DNA of 64,000 nucleotides from Hofstenia miamia (GCA_004352715.1 SCFE01000006.1:2181217-2245216); one strand, 5' to 3'. Positions 33,736-46,959 are shown, counted from the first letter of the stretch. Numbers and translations are program-made. The notes: generated by a model from the sequence alone, not told the origin.

Positions 33736-35570
33736 CAGGTAAACTGACTACATATATTCAGTTCTACAAATTAAAAAGGTAATTACTATTGATGACGACA
33801 GAGTGAGCGTTAAACTCTAATTCCCTGATGAAGAAACTAAGTTCACACACAAACAAACAGTGCGGTAATTCTCAAAATTTTTGAGGCAATTTTTTGAATT
33901 AGATAATCATTTTGTGTTTCATGTTGAATATATTGATTACTGTTTATTAAAGTAGCAAGAAAATGCGGATGGATTATTTGCATAATTCTTGTAACCAGTT
34001 TTCTAATCGTAGGAACATAATTTCTATTTTTTAATACAGTGTGTTTAAATGGAATGGTTAATTGTTTTATCCTGTTGTGTTGTTGAATTTTTTCTACAAT
34101 GGTTTCCAATGATTCGTGAAATAATGCAAAAAGATGCGTCAGCTAAGCTATTCAGACTACTATTACCATTACAGTTAGCAGTGTATCACTTCCCCACTTC
34201 ACTAATGCTTATTGCAACATTCGATAAATTAGTTTTTCTGAATGTAACCCGAATTCTTTAAAAAAGTTTTTTCATATTTTTATAAGAATGTTAAGCTAAA
34301 TTATTAATTGTAAGCAACGACGGAGATTCAATATTTAAACATTTCAAAATAACATGAAAAATTTTGTGAGAACGTCTAGTTTGTTGTTGCAAAATTCTAC
34401 TCTATTTTAAATTTACTGCGAGCTCTAATGCCTCTTTTCACTGCATGATTTTAGCGATCTGTTCTGGTTGCAATTAGATATATATGCTTGCTTTAAATTA
34501 TCAATTTGATCAAGCAATAAGTGTAATTATTGTATTTCCACCTCATTAATTGCACTACTATAAGATAATGATGATTTCTTTGTTATGCTAGTAAACCTGG
34601 CGACCAATACATGTAATTTTCTTCGCAAAATATCACACCTTAACGCGGAAATTTTAAAAGTCAAAATGGGATGTGGGTTAGCCACTTCAAAAATTCACAT
34701 ACTTAATTTTGAAACCCTCTACAACATGATACTTTCTTACTGCTCTGAGCAACTTATTATTATACATGTGTACTACATGCCATTTGCTTCCGGTTTTCTT
34801 GAAACTCATACGTATTAACTTTAATCATTGGCAAAAAATGGTTTTGAATACATATTAATATCATTTGGAAATGTAATTATTTGAATTTTTTAAGCATTTG
34901 GTAGTTACCTTGTTATGAAAATTGTGTTCCAGAGGGCAATAAAATGTCTAATTTACTTACACAAGATACAACAGCATTTTATGAGGAACATTGAAGTTGC
35001 TAAATTGACACGTGCGAGGATTGATGTTAAAGTGTATATGTGAAAGTTACACAATGGTGATAAACTACATGTTTACAGGAAAAGTAGAGATATTAATACC
35101 CTGAAATGATAATTGATTTTCTTGTATTAACATGGACTTGTGGTACATTTTAAGATAGCGTCTAGAATTTTGTTTGATAACAGTGATTCATCAAGTATTC
35201 TACCCACTTAGTTTCTTCTCTGCAAAAATGGATTAAATATTCCTTTATTGAACAATATTTTTTTATCTGTTGAGATAAGTGTAGGTATGGTGTACTTCTA
35301 AACAGTATAATGTATATATTGTCCAAGTATATCCACTATTCTTGAGCTACCATAATTTAATTTACCCATAATTCTAGTTTTAGATCATCAAGCATAACTT
35401 TGTCCATTTAATTTTTTTAAATTTTAATGTTAGATAAATCGTTGTTAACAGATATCATTCATCTAAAATTTTGCTAAAGTGCACCTAAAAATCCAGCAAA
35501 AGTGCACCTTTGCAATCTATGCCAAAATTAAATTGTTTCAAAGGTATTGTTTATAACGATATATGCAGTC
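33736..35570. other. Intergenic, no gene seen
   Basis: AT-rich. Chance open frames on both strands (33843-34261, 34585-34818) overlap each other and show no domain. Confidence 0.5.
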
Positions 35571-35575
35571 AAACT

Positions 35576-35720
35576 CCAATAATCCGGATATTCATAATCC
35601 GCGTTTTCAATAATTCAGATGAGTTTTTGTGCAGTAAATTTTTAAACATTAAAATACATGTCGGACTTTTTTAAATTGTGATGAGATTTCCGAGTTCTGT
35701 GTGATCGAGTTTATGCGAGA
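35576..35720. mobile_element. Possible pogo/Tigger-type transposon end
   Basis: CAGTCAAACTCCAATAATCC followed by GG, and further AATCCG words, resembles the CAGT…CTCCxxTAATCCGG ends of pogo/Tigger elements. No opposite inverted end and no transposase were found, so this is at most a fragment. Confidence 0.3.
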
Positions 35721-36355
35721 CTAGAAACTGCATTTTAATATTTAGAATTACGTTAAATCTGAATTTTGAGGATATTTAAGTATTTTACTGCTCACACTAA
35801 GTCCTGCATATGATGCCCTTTTTAAAAAATTTAAATTAGAGTTCTTTAAGAATTTCGGTTTCCTTACAAATCCAAAGGGGTTATTGTGGGTCACGCTCAT
35901 TCCCCTGAAAATGTTGCATGCAACAAACATGTTCTTTCTTACAGTTTATCATTCTTATATTTTGTTATGGATACTAACTTTCATTCAAAAAGTTTTGATT
36001 AACCAAGAATTTCGAGTTTCTTAAATGAAAATAAATTTAAATATGAGTTTTGCATACATACATAAATTTACTAATTGATAACTTAAGTTACTTGGTTTTT
36101 CTTTTAGTTATTATTTGAAAAGTTTTATTCAATGATATCTTCGTAATTTCTCAATGCTGATATTATTCGCGGATTTGAGTAGTTTACAAAGGCTTGCGTC
36201 AACCATATGCTATTTTTGATGTTTAATAACAACTTAGCTAAATTCAGAAAATGTTATTACTTTTGCGATGATATTAGACTCATTTTCATTATCTCTAAAC
36301 GTAATCTAATTCCAACTCATTAATTGCATATCACAATGTCCTACAAAACCTGTCC
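35721..36355. other. Intergenic, no gene seen
   Basis: AT-rich, nothing supported. Confidence 0.5.
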
Positions 36356-36359
36356 TGGT

Positions 36360-36640
36360 AAAAATTGCAAGTGGTGTCGGGTTGAGTTAATCTGAAACAT
36401 TAATCGCGCCTTTCGACATTCGGCAAATGTTGTTTGACAAAGTCGGTTATTGGCGAAATTGAAATTGGTGTTCGATTGAATTAAGACGAGTTATTAAGCT
36501 CGCGTTTTATCTCTTCGCGCTGTTTAATAAATTACTTCTTGTTCAACAAGATCAAGGCATTGGCTAAACACTCGTGCCAAATCCCTGACCACTGTTTCCT
36601 GAACTCTCCCCTGGTATTGAACAATTTAGGCTACACTTGC
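36360..36640. promoter_or_regulatory. Candidate non-coding regulatory block
   Basis: About 280 bp of high-complexity sequence, richer in G+C than its flanks, with CpG words (TCGGG, TCGCGC, TTCGCGC), TTAAT/ATTA cores and AATTGAAATTGG-type motifs. No frame is open through it. Its sharp contrast with the surrounding AT-rich DNA and its location near Irx suggest a cis-regulatory element. Confidence 0.25.
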
Positions 36641-36939
36641 TAATCAAGTGTCCAAATCAGAAAATTCTGTGTTTGCTCTTCTGCTGATAACGCCTTAATT
36701 TGTCAACTTCTTTTAAAATCATTCATCAATTGTTTTATCATCCTATCCAAGTTTAATTCATAGAACCGGACTCAAAATTTTTTTTCTTTTTTTTGAAATT
36801 TTCAGTGTACATTATTACGATATGTAGTACAGTATATATAAATATGGCTAACTTGCTGACTATACATATTATGCATGTATAATATTTACATGCATAGATA
36901 TAATGTATTTACATGCGCATGTAGGTAAATTTCATATTT

Positions 36940-37012
36940 TCATATGGATATATATTTATATATATATATTGAATTGTAAATACAGCGTTAATAAAGGTAA
37001 TACACATACATC

Positions 37013-37070
<58 letters not shown>

Positions 37071-37200
37071 TATATATATTTATATATAGTATATGCATAT
37101 ATACTCTATATATTTATTTTTATATTTATATATATATAGTATATACATATATACTATATATATATATATGTATATATACATACATGTATATATATAGCAT
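36940..37200. repeat. Compound (TA)n-rich microsatellite
   Basis: About 260 bp of interrupted TA/TATG/CATA repeats. The 78-codon open frame across it (Tyr-Ile repeats) is an artefact of the repeat. Confidence 0.93.
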
Positions 37201-38335
37201 GTACATGTAAGTTATTGCATCTACAATCTGTCCTCATCAAGATAAGTAGTAACACGTTTGTTCAAATATACATTCCTGCAGTTTTAAAGGATGTATACAG
37301 TATAGTACATTACATGTAGATAGTATACTTGAGTTTAAGTAATTACTGCACAATTGATAAAACCTTAACTTTTAAATTTGATTTTTTTATTATAGTGTTC
37401 TTTTGAATATAGCAAACCTACAGCCCACGTGATTTTAAAGCCAATTTAATTGGTTGACGGATTGCTAGCAAAAATAACATCACGTGAAACATTCAAACCA
37501 TTTTCTATGTCTATTTTATAAATTTTAATGATGAATTTCTAATTTTTGTCAAATTCGCTATTACAGTTATTGCTAATAAAAATTCAATCCTAAATTTTCT
37601 AATAAATATCCAATGTTATCAATATCTCTATGTACCTAAAGAATAAAATCAGCATTCAATTATATTTATGAATGATATGATTTGAAATTTTTACAGTTTT
37701 TAAGCTGTGATACTGCAAAGCTTTGAATAATGAACCCTGCTCTTTTCTTGATAATGAATTAAAAAAGTTTGAAATGCTTTACTTTTAATTAATTAAACTT
37801 CTTATGAGTTCATACTGTCATACAGCATTTTTTGATACATAAAATGTCATTACTGCAATCATGATTGTCTGCTTTGCTATTTGACAATGTATCGGAAAAT
37901 ATTTTTAATAAATTATATTGGAAAGTAATTTATGATATTAGCATTTAATGCTTAAAAAACATGATCAGTAAACCACGCGGTGGTTTTCCTTAAAATTCCT
38001 GATGGCATATTCCTTTTTCGCATTAATTATGTCCTACTCGTGTGCACTATTTATGTTTCGGCGTATACATAGCGGCATATTATTTACTATTAGTGATAAT
38101 TATTTTACAAAGAATATTATTTAAGCTTAATTATGGCTTTATATATTTTCCCGAAATCTTAATGCACATTTAATAAAAAGAACGAGTAAACATTTATTTG
38201 CGCTAATTTACGTACTATTTTTTACCAGGTCGACAAATAGAGTAAATATTTAAGAAGCTAGTATGGCGACTAATTTAATTAGGCAAACGATGCATGTTCC
38301 ACTGTAGAACCAAATGGATTTTTCATGTTTTTCTA
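37201..38335. other. Intergenic, no gene seen
   Basis: AT-rich. The stretch near 37980-38120 is somewhat more complex but has no open frame. Confidence 0.45.
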
Positions 38336-38339
38336 TTAA

Positions 38340-38770
38340 CTTTCTGCTAGTTGTCAAACTCAACGCGCGCCATTTTATGAGTAGAAAACTTTTTGTCACG
38401 CGCTTTATTTAACTTCCTTGATTTTTAATGAATGAATCAAAATTGAGCGCTGACTGCGTGTGCCAAGTGGTCCAGTTTCAATTAAACAGATTAAAAATCG
38501 GTCTCTCCGGGTACGGATCCACCGCTGGCAAGCATCCGTCCCTTTGTCCCACCACAATGACCACGTTTTAATGACAGGGTTTCAATGAATGTCACCGTTG
38601 AGTGTTTTACAATGATTGGTGCGTGTTACACCGTGTCGATCAATCTTACCATCATTTCTTACCATGTGATAGACAAGCTGGCGCTCTTATATCGGAAATC
38701 TTTTCCACAATGGCCATATATAAGACTTGCTTCTTAACACGCGTACTATATTATATTACATTAAATTTAT
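38340..38770. promoter_or_regulatory. Candidate non-coding regulatory block
   Basis: About 430 bp less AT-rich than the flanks, with CpG-containing words (ACGCGCGCC, CACGCGC, CTCCGGGTACGG, ACCGTGTCGATC), homeodomain cores (TTAATGA, CAATTAAA) and a CCATATATAA serum-response-like box. No open frame. Part of it is duplicated by the N-gap join that follows. Confidence 0.28.
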
Positions 38771-39021
38771 CTCTTTAAAATTTACACATTAACTNNNNNN
38801 NNNNNNNNNNNNNNNATGTCACCGTTGAGTGTTTTACAATGATTGGTGCGTGTTACACCGTGTCGATCAATCTTACCATCATTTCTTACCATGTGATAGA
38901 CAAGCTGGCGCTCTTATATCGGAAATCTTTTCCACAATGGCCATATATAAGACTTGCTTCTTAACACGCGTACTATATTATATTACATTAAATTTATCTC
39001 TTTAAAATTTACACATTAACT
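38589..39021. repeat. 206-bp direct duplication around a 21-N gap (probable assembly artefact)
   Basis: 38589-38794 is repeated at 38816-39021, with Ns at 38795-38815 between. The copies end and begin exactly at the gap. Confidence 0.92.
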
Positions 39022-39390
39022 CATTGCATTTAATATGTTCCAATATAATAATCACTACAGATGGAGATAGGGTTCGAACTTGCAACACTAGTGCAGCCTA
39101 GGAGGCCAATTATGATAGCATCACAGCTCATTAAATTCAATATTGCAGGAATCCAACTTGGATTTACCTACAAGAACAAAAGCTTAAATGACCCAAAAAC
39201 AATTCTAGTAAAAAATGATTGTTTGTCACTATTTTTAATATTAGGAATATTGCACGCTAAGGACTACTAGGTGGATACCAATTAGAACTTCAAAAGTTGG
39301 TAGCTAAAATATTCTATAGTTTTTGCTTTAAAATTAACCACAATTTTACTAAAAGAGTCATCAATTTCTACTCTCATCGCATCACTAATA
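39022..39390. other. Intergenic, no gene seen
   Basis: The open frame at 39061-39270 has no recognised domain. GGTTCGAACTTGCAAC near 39069 resembles a tRNA B box but does not sit in a tRNA fold. Confidence 0.4.
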
Positions 39391-39898
39391 CAGTCATGCT
39401 CAAAAGTATTGCAACACTTTATGTAGCAAAGCGAAGATTTTTTGGTAAATTTATATTTCAAATTATTATGTTATTAGATGCATAATCTTTGTCCCATGCT
39501 CCTGCTTAGAGTTACATTACATTTACCTTTTTTAATATTTTTTTTTATTGCAAAATATAACAATAATGTTGAATAACGTTTGAAAAGTTTAGGATTTCTG
39601 CAAGATTTTCGCTTAGATTACAATATACTGGGATTTATGGTAAAGTATCGTGTCAAGACATCTGAATGAATTAAGAAATAATTTTGAGAAATTAATAAGC
39701 TTTTCCTACGATACTCAAGTTTATTTTGAATTTAATAAGAACTGGGGAAGAGAAAAATTAGTAGACCCCACAGGAGCATATGGCAAAGATGAAAAATCAT
39801 TTGAAATTCAAATTCACAAAAAATGTATGCTGATAGAAAAACATGTTTGCAATTCAATTAAAATAAATATAATGTTGCAATACTTTTGAGTAATACTG
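39391..39898. mobile_element. Non-autonomous Tc1-type element
   Basis: A 508-bp element with inverted ends of about 28 bp: left CAGTCATGCTCAAAAGTATT, right (minus strand) CAGTATTACTCAAAAGTATT, both continuing GCAACA. TA dinucleotides lie on both sides (39389-39390 and 39899-39900). CAGT…CTCAAAAGTATTGCAAC is a common Tc1-family end. The interior has a 79-codon open frame (39650-39889) without recognisable transposase motifs. Confidence 0.7.
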
Positions 39899-39919
39899 TA
39901 AATTTTTTTTTGGTAACGA

Positions 39920-39971
<52 letters not shown>
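39920..39971. repeat. (ATT)n microsatellite
   Basis: About 17 ATT units. Confidence 0.96.
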
Positions 39972-42900
39972 TATTGTTAAATCGCTAAATTCTCACAAGC
40001 ATCCCCACAATCCTCCGTTTTGAAAACTACAAGATTCGCGCATGTATAAAAGAAGTGAAGAACCTTGATTTGAGGCATATTATATTGAGATCATTGAATT
40101 TATGTAAGTTTTCTGTAAAATGTTTGTTTTTTTATTCTTACATTTGAAACAATTTACTAAGTTAACTACCAACTACCAAATATTTGGCCTAACCTTGATA
40201 CTGGGTGTGGATTTTGGAATATAGATCCCCTCTCCCACAACACTGCTATTATTATGAACAATCATGTCCCTAAATCAAAAAATTTCCAAATTTTTATTCT
40301 GAATGACTAAATAAATTTTATATTCTTAAATATTTTGAGCAAGGTGATTTGCGACCTTTCGCGGATTGTGTAAATGTGTCGCTGTTTATGACACAGACCT
40401 ACCTACCTCCTGACTGATTTTGATGTAAATGATGACGAATCAGTAGCGGCTTGTCTTTCTTGTGCGACATAAAGCGTTCCCCGATTATACTCATGTGTAG
40501 AATTACCAACCGATTAAATATCGATTAAAAGTTGTTCACAATTCCACAAATGTGCTCCTCAATTCTTTATAAAAAAACCTTTTCCCTACTTTTTATTTCA
40601 AATTCAAAATGATACTTAAAATTAATATAAACATATGTGTATAAAACAAATACCAGCGAGAGATTGCATAGGATGTAATTCAATTTTTTAAAATGATTTT
40701 TAGCTACAGTTCAATAATTTATATGTTGCAGAAAGTTTATTGCAATGCTGCTATTTTTAACCTGATCGTACTTCTTTAAATTTTTAATGTCATTATTTCT
40801 CTATTCTTTGTATAACTAAACCTAAAAATTTGTAAAATTTGAGGTTATGTTTTGCAAGATAACATTTACTGAAAAAATTTTAATGAAATTCTAAGCATGA
40901 ATAATCAACCATATAATCAAAATATTTATTTAAAATTTGAATTCCTACGAAAAAGTTATCTTGGTCCTAAAATCTAATTTATATTTAAAATAATTTCATA
41001 AATAATTTTTAAATATTGTATCTCAACAATTTGCCATCACTGTGCTAGTGTCTATTTAAATTGTAAAATCTCAATCAAGTTCAAAGAGTTTCATTAGTTA
41101 TATTTCTATTTTCACTCTTATAATTAAGAAGTTTTCAATTATTAAAAATATAACTGATATCAAGTTACTATTTTGCCACTGAAATTTCGTTGCTATTAAA
41201 AATTATCAATCTGTGATTCACACAGGCACTCTTAGAAAGTGTCTGATATCATGGCATTCATAATCAACAAAGTAAATTATGTAAATACTAATAATTTCAT
41301 ACCTTATGATTTTATCAACTATGTAATGAATTATAGCTAATAATTGCTCTAAAAATCACTATCTCTTACTTTTCAGGTTGCCAATAGTTTTTTTTGGAAA
41401 TTATATTTCGGTAGTATTTAATCTACTACTTCACTTTTGTTTAGTTCTTTTAGAAAAGTCAGAGAAACCAGTTTCCTACTTTTTTCCTACGCGGATTAAG
41501 AATATTTTTATGTAATCCAAGAAAATAACAGTATTTTTGATAAATATAACTAGCTAGTCCATTCAATTTACTAGATACATAGTCTAGTATCCAATTTATA
41601 AACATGCTACTAATAGGATTTAAAATTCTGAAGTATTATTTTGATGTAGACCACCTAAAGAATTTCTATATATTTAAAAATATATGTTGATTATGGCATC
41701 CTTTGTTTTTTTTGGATTGGGTTAGGCTTAGGTATTTAAGAATATTTGAGTTTTTGTTTTCGGAATTTAAATTTTCAATTTGTGCACATAAATACAAAAG
41801 TTAAAAACATTGATGTACAATGTCATATCTTAGAATTCTTTAGATCCTAGATTTGAAATTTACGTTGGAATGATTGAACGACAGCTTAAACCAGGTCAGC
41901 TTTCAAAGTATAATTGACACTTACAGTTTTTAAATTGAAATTAATGTTAAAATGAAAATTTCCACATCTTAGAAGGTCCTCTAATTGAGCTTTTAGGTTT
42001 TTAGCTTCACATAATTGCTACTGAGATAGCAATTTACTTATGGATTTTCTTTTCAAATCCTTTCCTTGGTAGATGTATATTATTGTAATTTATTAATGAG
42101 TTTCTACAAGTTTCACTATGCAATAAATTCAATTTTTGTAATTTTTCTAAAGTTAAATAATTTCATATTTGCTTCATAATTATTATATTTTCATTTCATC
42201 AAAGATATAGTAGAATTTTGTTCTAACCAAATTTTGAACCTACAACGGTCGTCACTATAGTATTAAACTGAAGTAATTGTTTTTGAAATGTTAATTGAAT
42301 TCAACCATTTTGCTCTTCAACCTGATGAAAATTTAAACCTACGCTTTAGATTACGAGTCGAGAAAAAGTATACATTAAAGTCGAATAATAATATCCTTAA
42401 TGCAAAGAGAGATCGAGTAAACTGATGGTCAACTTAATCTATTAAGTTGGCCATTGCGAGCTATTAATTGCATTAATTTAATTCTAAATTTTTAAAGGCA
42501 TTCTGCAATTATATAATCATTGATAATTTTGAAAATTTGTTAACAAATTAAATAAATCTATGTAAAAGATTCAGAATTTTATATTATGTCATTCTGTTTA
42601 GCACCCTCTTAAGACATAGTGTAAGTAATCTCTCTATAAGGCGTATAAGAACCAACTAAACTGATTGTTTCTAAGATCCAGCTATAAATTAAGATAATGG
42701 CAATCACAACATTCAATTTATGATTTTCTGTTAGAATCTAATTTTCAAAAAAATTTTTAAAAAATTCTTAGAGTGCAATACAAATTTTTAAACTATTTGT
42801 AGAATAATTTTGAACTTTTGCTTCTTTATTAAATTCTTTTTAGAAATTTTGCTTAAGTACATTTAAGATTATAAATTTTAATTTCATTAGAACACTACAT

Positions 42901-44885
42901 CTACAAAATCAGGTAGATGCCGTAATAATTGAAGTCAGCAGACGTCTAATTTGGTGTACTCACTGCTTTTTTAATTGAAGTTTTTGACTGGAATTGATTG
43001 TTGATTAGAAGACAATATCTTATACATTCCATTGACTTGAAATTAAATATCTATCACTGTCCTAGTCAATAATCAAGTAGTATTTTAGGTTATTGGAATA
43101 AATGTTTCTGATAACAGCAATCCTTTTAGAAATGGGGTCGCTGTGTTATTTAATTGGGCTAAATGAAAACTTACTAAAAGCATCTCATTAGTCACTAATA
43201 TGAGGTATTGGAATCAAAATTTCAAGATTTACTACTTTCAAGGGAAATCTTACAGATTTAATTTGAAAAACCAAATTATCCTAAGTTATCAATGTTTTTG
43301 TTTGTTTTGTCACAAATGTGCAAACAAGTCTTAAAATACCGTATTTAACAACTTATTATTGTAGGGACCAATTTTTTTTTAATATAAATTTAACATCAGT
43401 ATTGTTCACAATAATTTTTTTAAATTGATATTTATTGTATACACATTTACTTTGAAAAGTTTTTTTGACAAGTTGCTTCAGAAATTTAAAGAATTGCAGA
43501 AATCTCAAAACAATGGTGAACATGAGCACCAAAATCAGTACTGTAATGGAATTTCTGCGCATTTTGAAAATGAATTATTTCATTTTTGAAAAATATTATC
43601 TACTTTAATTAGATAAATGTTTCTGTGAAATAAAGTAAATCCATATTATTGCTAAAATATGCTAGAAACACAAGTTTACACGTACACAAGTCTTGGGTGC
43701 AATTTGCAAACATTACAAAATGATCCAAGTTTAGTTACAGTTTTATTTTTAGACATATGCTATAGCTTAATTTTGATTTACCAGTGGCATATTGAACTCC
43801 AATTAGACGAATAATCATAAATACTCTTTAAGCGTTTCACAGTTAAAATCAAAATCACTATCCGCTATAACCAAGCACAGTGATTCAATTTTAAGTTAGA
43901 TCGATAATGTACTGAACCATGAATGTTGGCACAATTCACAATTTCATTTTTTGTTTTTCTCGAATTTCCAATTTCATTTGGACAGTAGAGTGCTACCCAA
44001 AAACTAAAATATTTATGTTTTTAGGTAAAGCATAGATTAAGAAATTTGTCTAAATAAAGCCTAAAATTGTAAATGACTAGATGCTTCAAGTATATTCAAA
44101 TTGTCTTAAATATTAGAGACTTGAGCGTAACTTTGCATTTCTAAAATATTTTTAATGACTTGACTGATTTAGTATTGTTTATTTTATATGTATTTCAAAG
44201 TTCTTAGAATTGATGTCTTTATAACTTAGGCGCCAATTATTTTCATTTATGGAATTTTTTACTGCTTACATAAAGTAATACAACACAATTTTTATGTATT
44301 TTCTTGCTCCATAAAATCTAATACTCAAGTGATTTTGAATTTTATGTACTCTCCTACAATTTAGCGTTAACTTTATAAGATCAAAGGAAAACAACGATCA
44401 GGTACAACCATATATTTGAATTATTTTCTTAAAATATCAAGTTATTTTCATATTTAATTTATTGTCAATGCAACTTATCATGCTAAATAGCTTGTGATTC
44501 GAAACATTATGTATTCAATACAATTTCTCTTAGGAACTCACAGTTTGTTTAACTCCTTAAATATTTTATTTATATATGACAATCACAAATACTAAATTCA
44601 ATGAATACAAAGAACTTCTTGCTTTTATAGCATAATTTTATTGAACATTTCTTTAAAAATCTACAGTGCCAATTATGTAACAAATATTTCTGCATAATAG
44701 CTCTTTTCAAGATAGTGCGAAAAATTTTCAATTTTTAAAAATATTGTATATCTTTATTAAAATTTCAAAATATTTCATAATATTCTACTTAGTTTTAATT
44801 TGCTCTCCAATATGAAGCGTAATGAAAAATGTTATTAAATTAGTTTTTTATGTACCGCTTATTAATGGAATTGCCTATGATGTTT
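39972..44885. other. Long intergenic stretch, no gene seen
   Basis: Nearly 5 kb of AT-rich unique sequence. The open frame at 43356-43562 (minus) is low-complexity. No transposon ends, splice-flanked exons or RNA genes recognised. Confidence 0.5.
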
Positions 44886-44889
44886 TGAT

Positions 44890-45425
44890 TAAGGGGTGGT
44901 TTATTTTAGACGATTGGATAATTGAATCGTCTGACATCTAATTACAGTTGGCGTTGGCAGGTTCCATCATATCTGTGGTTTTAATAGGTTTTTAACTGAA
45001 TAATTTTTTGATCACGCGTTGTCTTTTGAAACAGTCGATAATTGGCCTCGAGACTCAAAATCCAAGTTTAATTCACTCTTCAAACAGTTCAATCACTTTA
45101 GAAAATGAATGACCAGCTTCTTCAAAATACCCCTCATTGAGTAATTAAAACATTGGCCATCACTGGTTGACAAGTTTTGACATTATCTCTCACTTGTGTT
45201 TACAAACATAGGCGACTAATACTTTTGCTTCATCAATCTGGCCTCCTTAAATAATCCATCAAGTAGTCGGTCAGTGCTATTAAGTGAGCGACCATTTAAC
45301 GCGTGATTAGTTTCTTTTTATGTATAAAGAATTCAGGGCATTAATTACAATCACCTCAGCCATTTGCTCTCTTAAGTTGATCACTTGAGATGAATATAGC
45401 GCTATAAAAATAAAGCCACTTTCCT
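44890..45425. promoter_or_regulatory. Candidate non-coding regulatory block, about 0.5 kb
   Basis: A long high-complexity segment unlike its neighbours. It has repeated TAATTA/ATTA/TTAAT homeodomain cores, GGTTGACAAG and TGTTTAC (forkhead-like) words, TTGATCACTTGAGA and AGCGCTATAAAAATAAAG near its end. It has no open frame. This is the strongest candidate enhancer in the window by appearance only. Confidence 0.3.
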
Positions 45426-46384
45426 TGTCTATCCCAATTTATAATTTGCAGCTTAGTATTAGAGACATATAATACTATTTTATAAATAAAAAACTTAAAA
45501 AGCGTGTTATGATAATTTCAAATACTGGCTTTTTAATAGGAAACTCATCCAACAAAATGCGCTTATTAAGCAGTGATTGATTATATTAAAAGTAAAATTA
45601 TATAACTAAGCAAAAGAAATAATTAGTTTTTTAAAAGTTGCCTTTAGAACATGTGGGACTTAATTTGTAGGTTGTTATGGATCAAGAACGTATGTAGAGG
45701 AGGCCCAGGCCCAGAATCATGCAAAAAATACCTATCCTTGAGCCTAATGATCAATAGGTTCAGGAGTAAATATTGACTTATGGAATAAAAAAATATCAAA
45801 ACGTAGTAATAAATGGATTCCCAATATTCAGTTTCCCAAAAAGTTATTTTCATTACAATATTTAATGAAATTTAAAAGTTAAAAACAATTTCCAATAGTA
45901 GTAAGCAAAGGTTTGATGTTTTCTTGCATATGCATATGCACATGCCTACCAATAAAAATCTTTTATACGCCTCTGTTATAGCTAAAGATAAATGCTTTTG
46001 AAATAAATACGTCTACACTCAATTACAAATTGTAAATTTAGATGCATGTTTTCATGTATAAAAGGGTTTCAACTTATGAGAATTATAAATTCTATGTATA
46101 CTTTTCCAAATTCCTTTCTTATAACAATTTCTATATTCAAATGTGTGGGAGGCAATAAGACAAATTCTTTACAAATTATACTACGACTTGTATTTTTAAC
46201 AACAGGATCAATTTTGCATTGCGCATTCAATTTTTTGTATTAATTTTTATCAGAAATTTGGTTTGATATTTTTGAAAATTTTTGTGTGAAAGCACTTAGA
46301 AGTTTCAAAAATATTGACCTTAAAAGTTTATTCATTACATCAAAATTAAAAATGTATATTTTGTCAAAGATGGTGTCTCGTTGA
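45426..46384. other. Intergenic, no gene seen
   Basis: AT-rich. A small GGCCCAGGCCCAG island near 45703 could be a transposon end, but no partner was found. Confidence 0.45.
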
Positions 46385-46606
46385 TTTTGTCCACATCTGT
46401 ATACAAACACAGATCCAATTGTAAAAATGCCTTCTCTTGTTTACAGATATCATTGTGAAGAATGCAATAATTCTTATATTGGTAATACTAAGTATCGTTT
46501 CGAAGCAAACATCGAGAAAGATCCTACTGGAAATTTTGCAAGTATCAAAGCCATGCAAATCAGTACAACTTGTATATGTCCTATTAAATTGATTACATTT
46601 TAACAA
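46385..46606 (+). pseudogene. Possible GIY-YIG endonuclease remnant of a Penelope-like element
   Basis: An open frame whose middle reads LVYRYHCEECNNSYIGNTKY. This matches the V-Y-x-F-x-C-x2-C-x-x-x-Y-I-G-x-T-K start of the GIY-YIG nuclease found at the C-terminus of Penelope-like retroelements. The expected catalytic Arg/Glu region downstream (ISEHL…) is degenerate and the frame stops early. The remainder of the element, including reverse transcriptase, is not recognisable nearby. Confidence 0.42.
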
Positions 46607-46920
46607 AATCAGTAAGGCAATGAGATGTGTACAAAATGTTTAGGCTCATATTGTGGAGTGGGATAAAGTAAAACATTGCAGAAATTTTGGACTCTCATGT
46701 TATGTATAATTTTATATAAAATACATATTAAAAAGAAAAAAATTGATTGGCTTTTTGACAACGACATCATTTATAATTTTATTCAAGAAAATACTGGTCT
46801 AAATTCAATTTCATAACCTTAATGCCTTAAAAAATTCTTTATTATGCATTGCATTACAATAATTTTAAGCATGACTGTATAGACATATAATTGTCTTGTC
46901 TGCATTATATACTATATATC
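46607..46920. other. Intergenic, no gene seen
   Basis: AT-rich, nothing supported. Confidence 0.5.
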
Positions 46921-46959
46921 TCTCTTTCTCTCTTTATATATATATATATATATATATAT
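46921..46959. repeat. (TC)n-(TA)n compound microsatellite
   Basis: A short TCTC run followed by about 12 TA units. Confidence 0.93.

Noticed and set aside
36903-37139. 78-codon Tyr/Ile-rich frame
   Set aside because: Generated by the compound TA microsatellite.
39061-39130. tRNA gene or tRNA-derived SINE
   Set aside because: A GGTTCGAA B-box-like word is present, but the T stem does not pair and no A box, anticodon arm or acceptor stem can be drawn.
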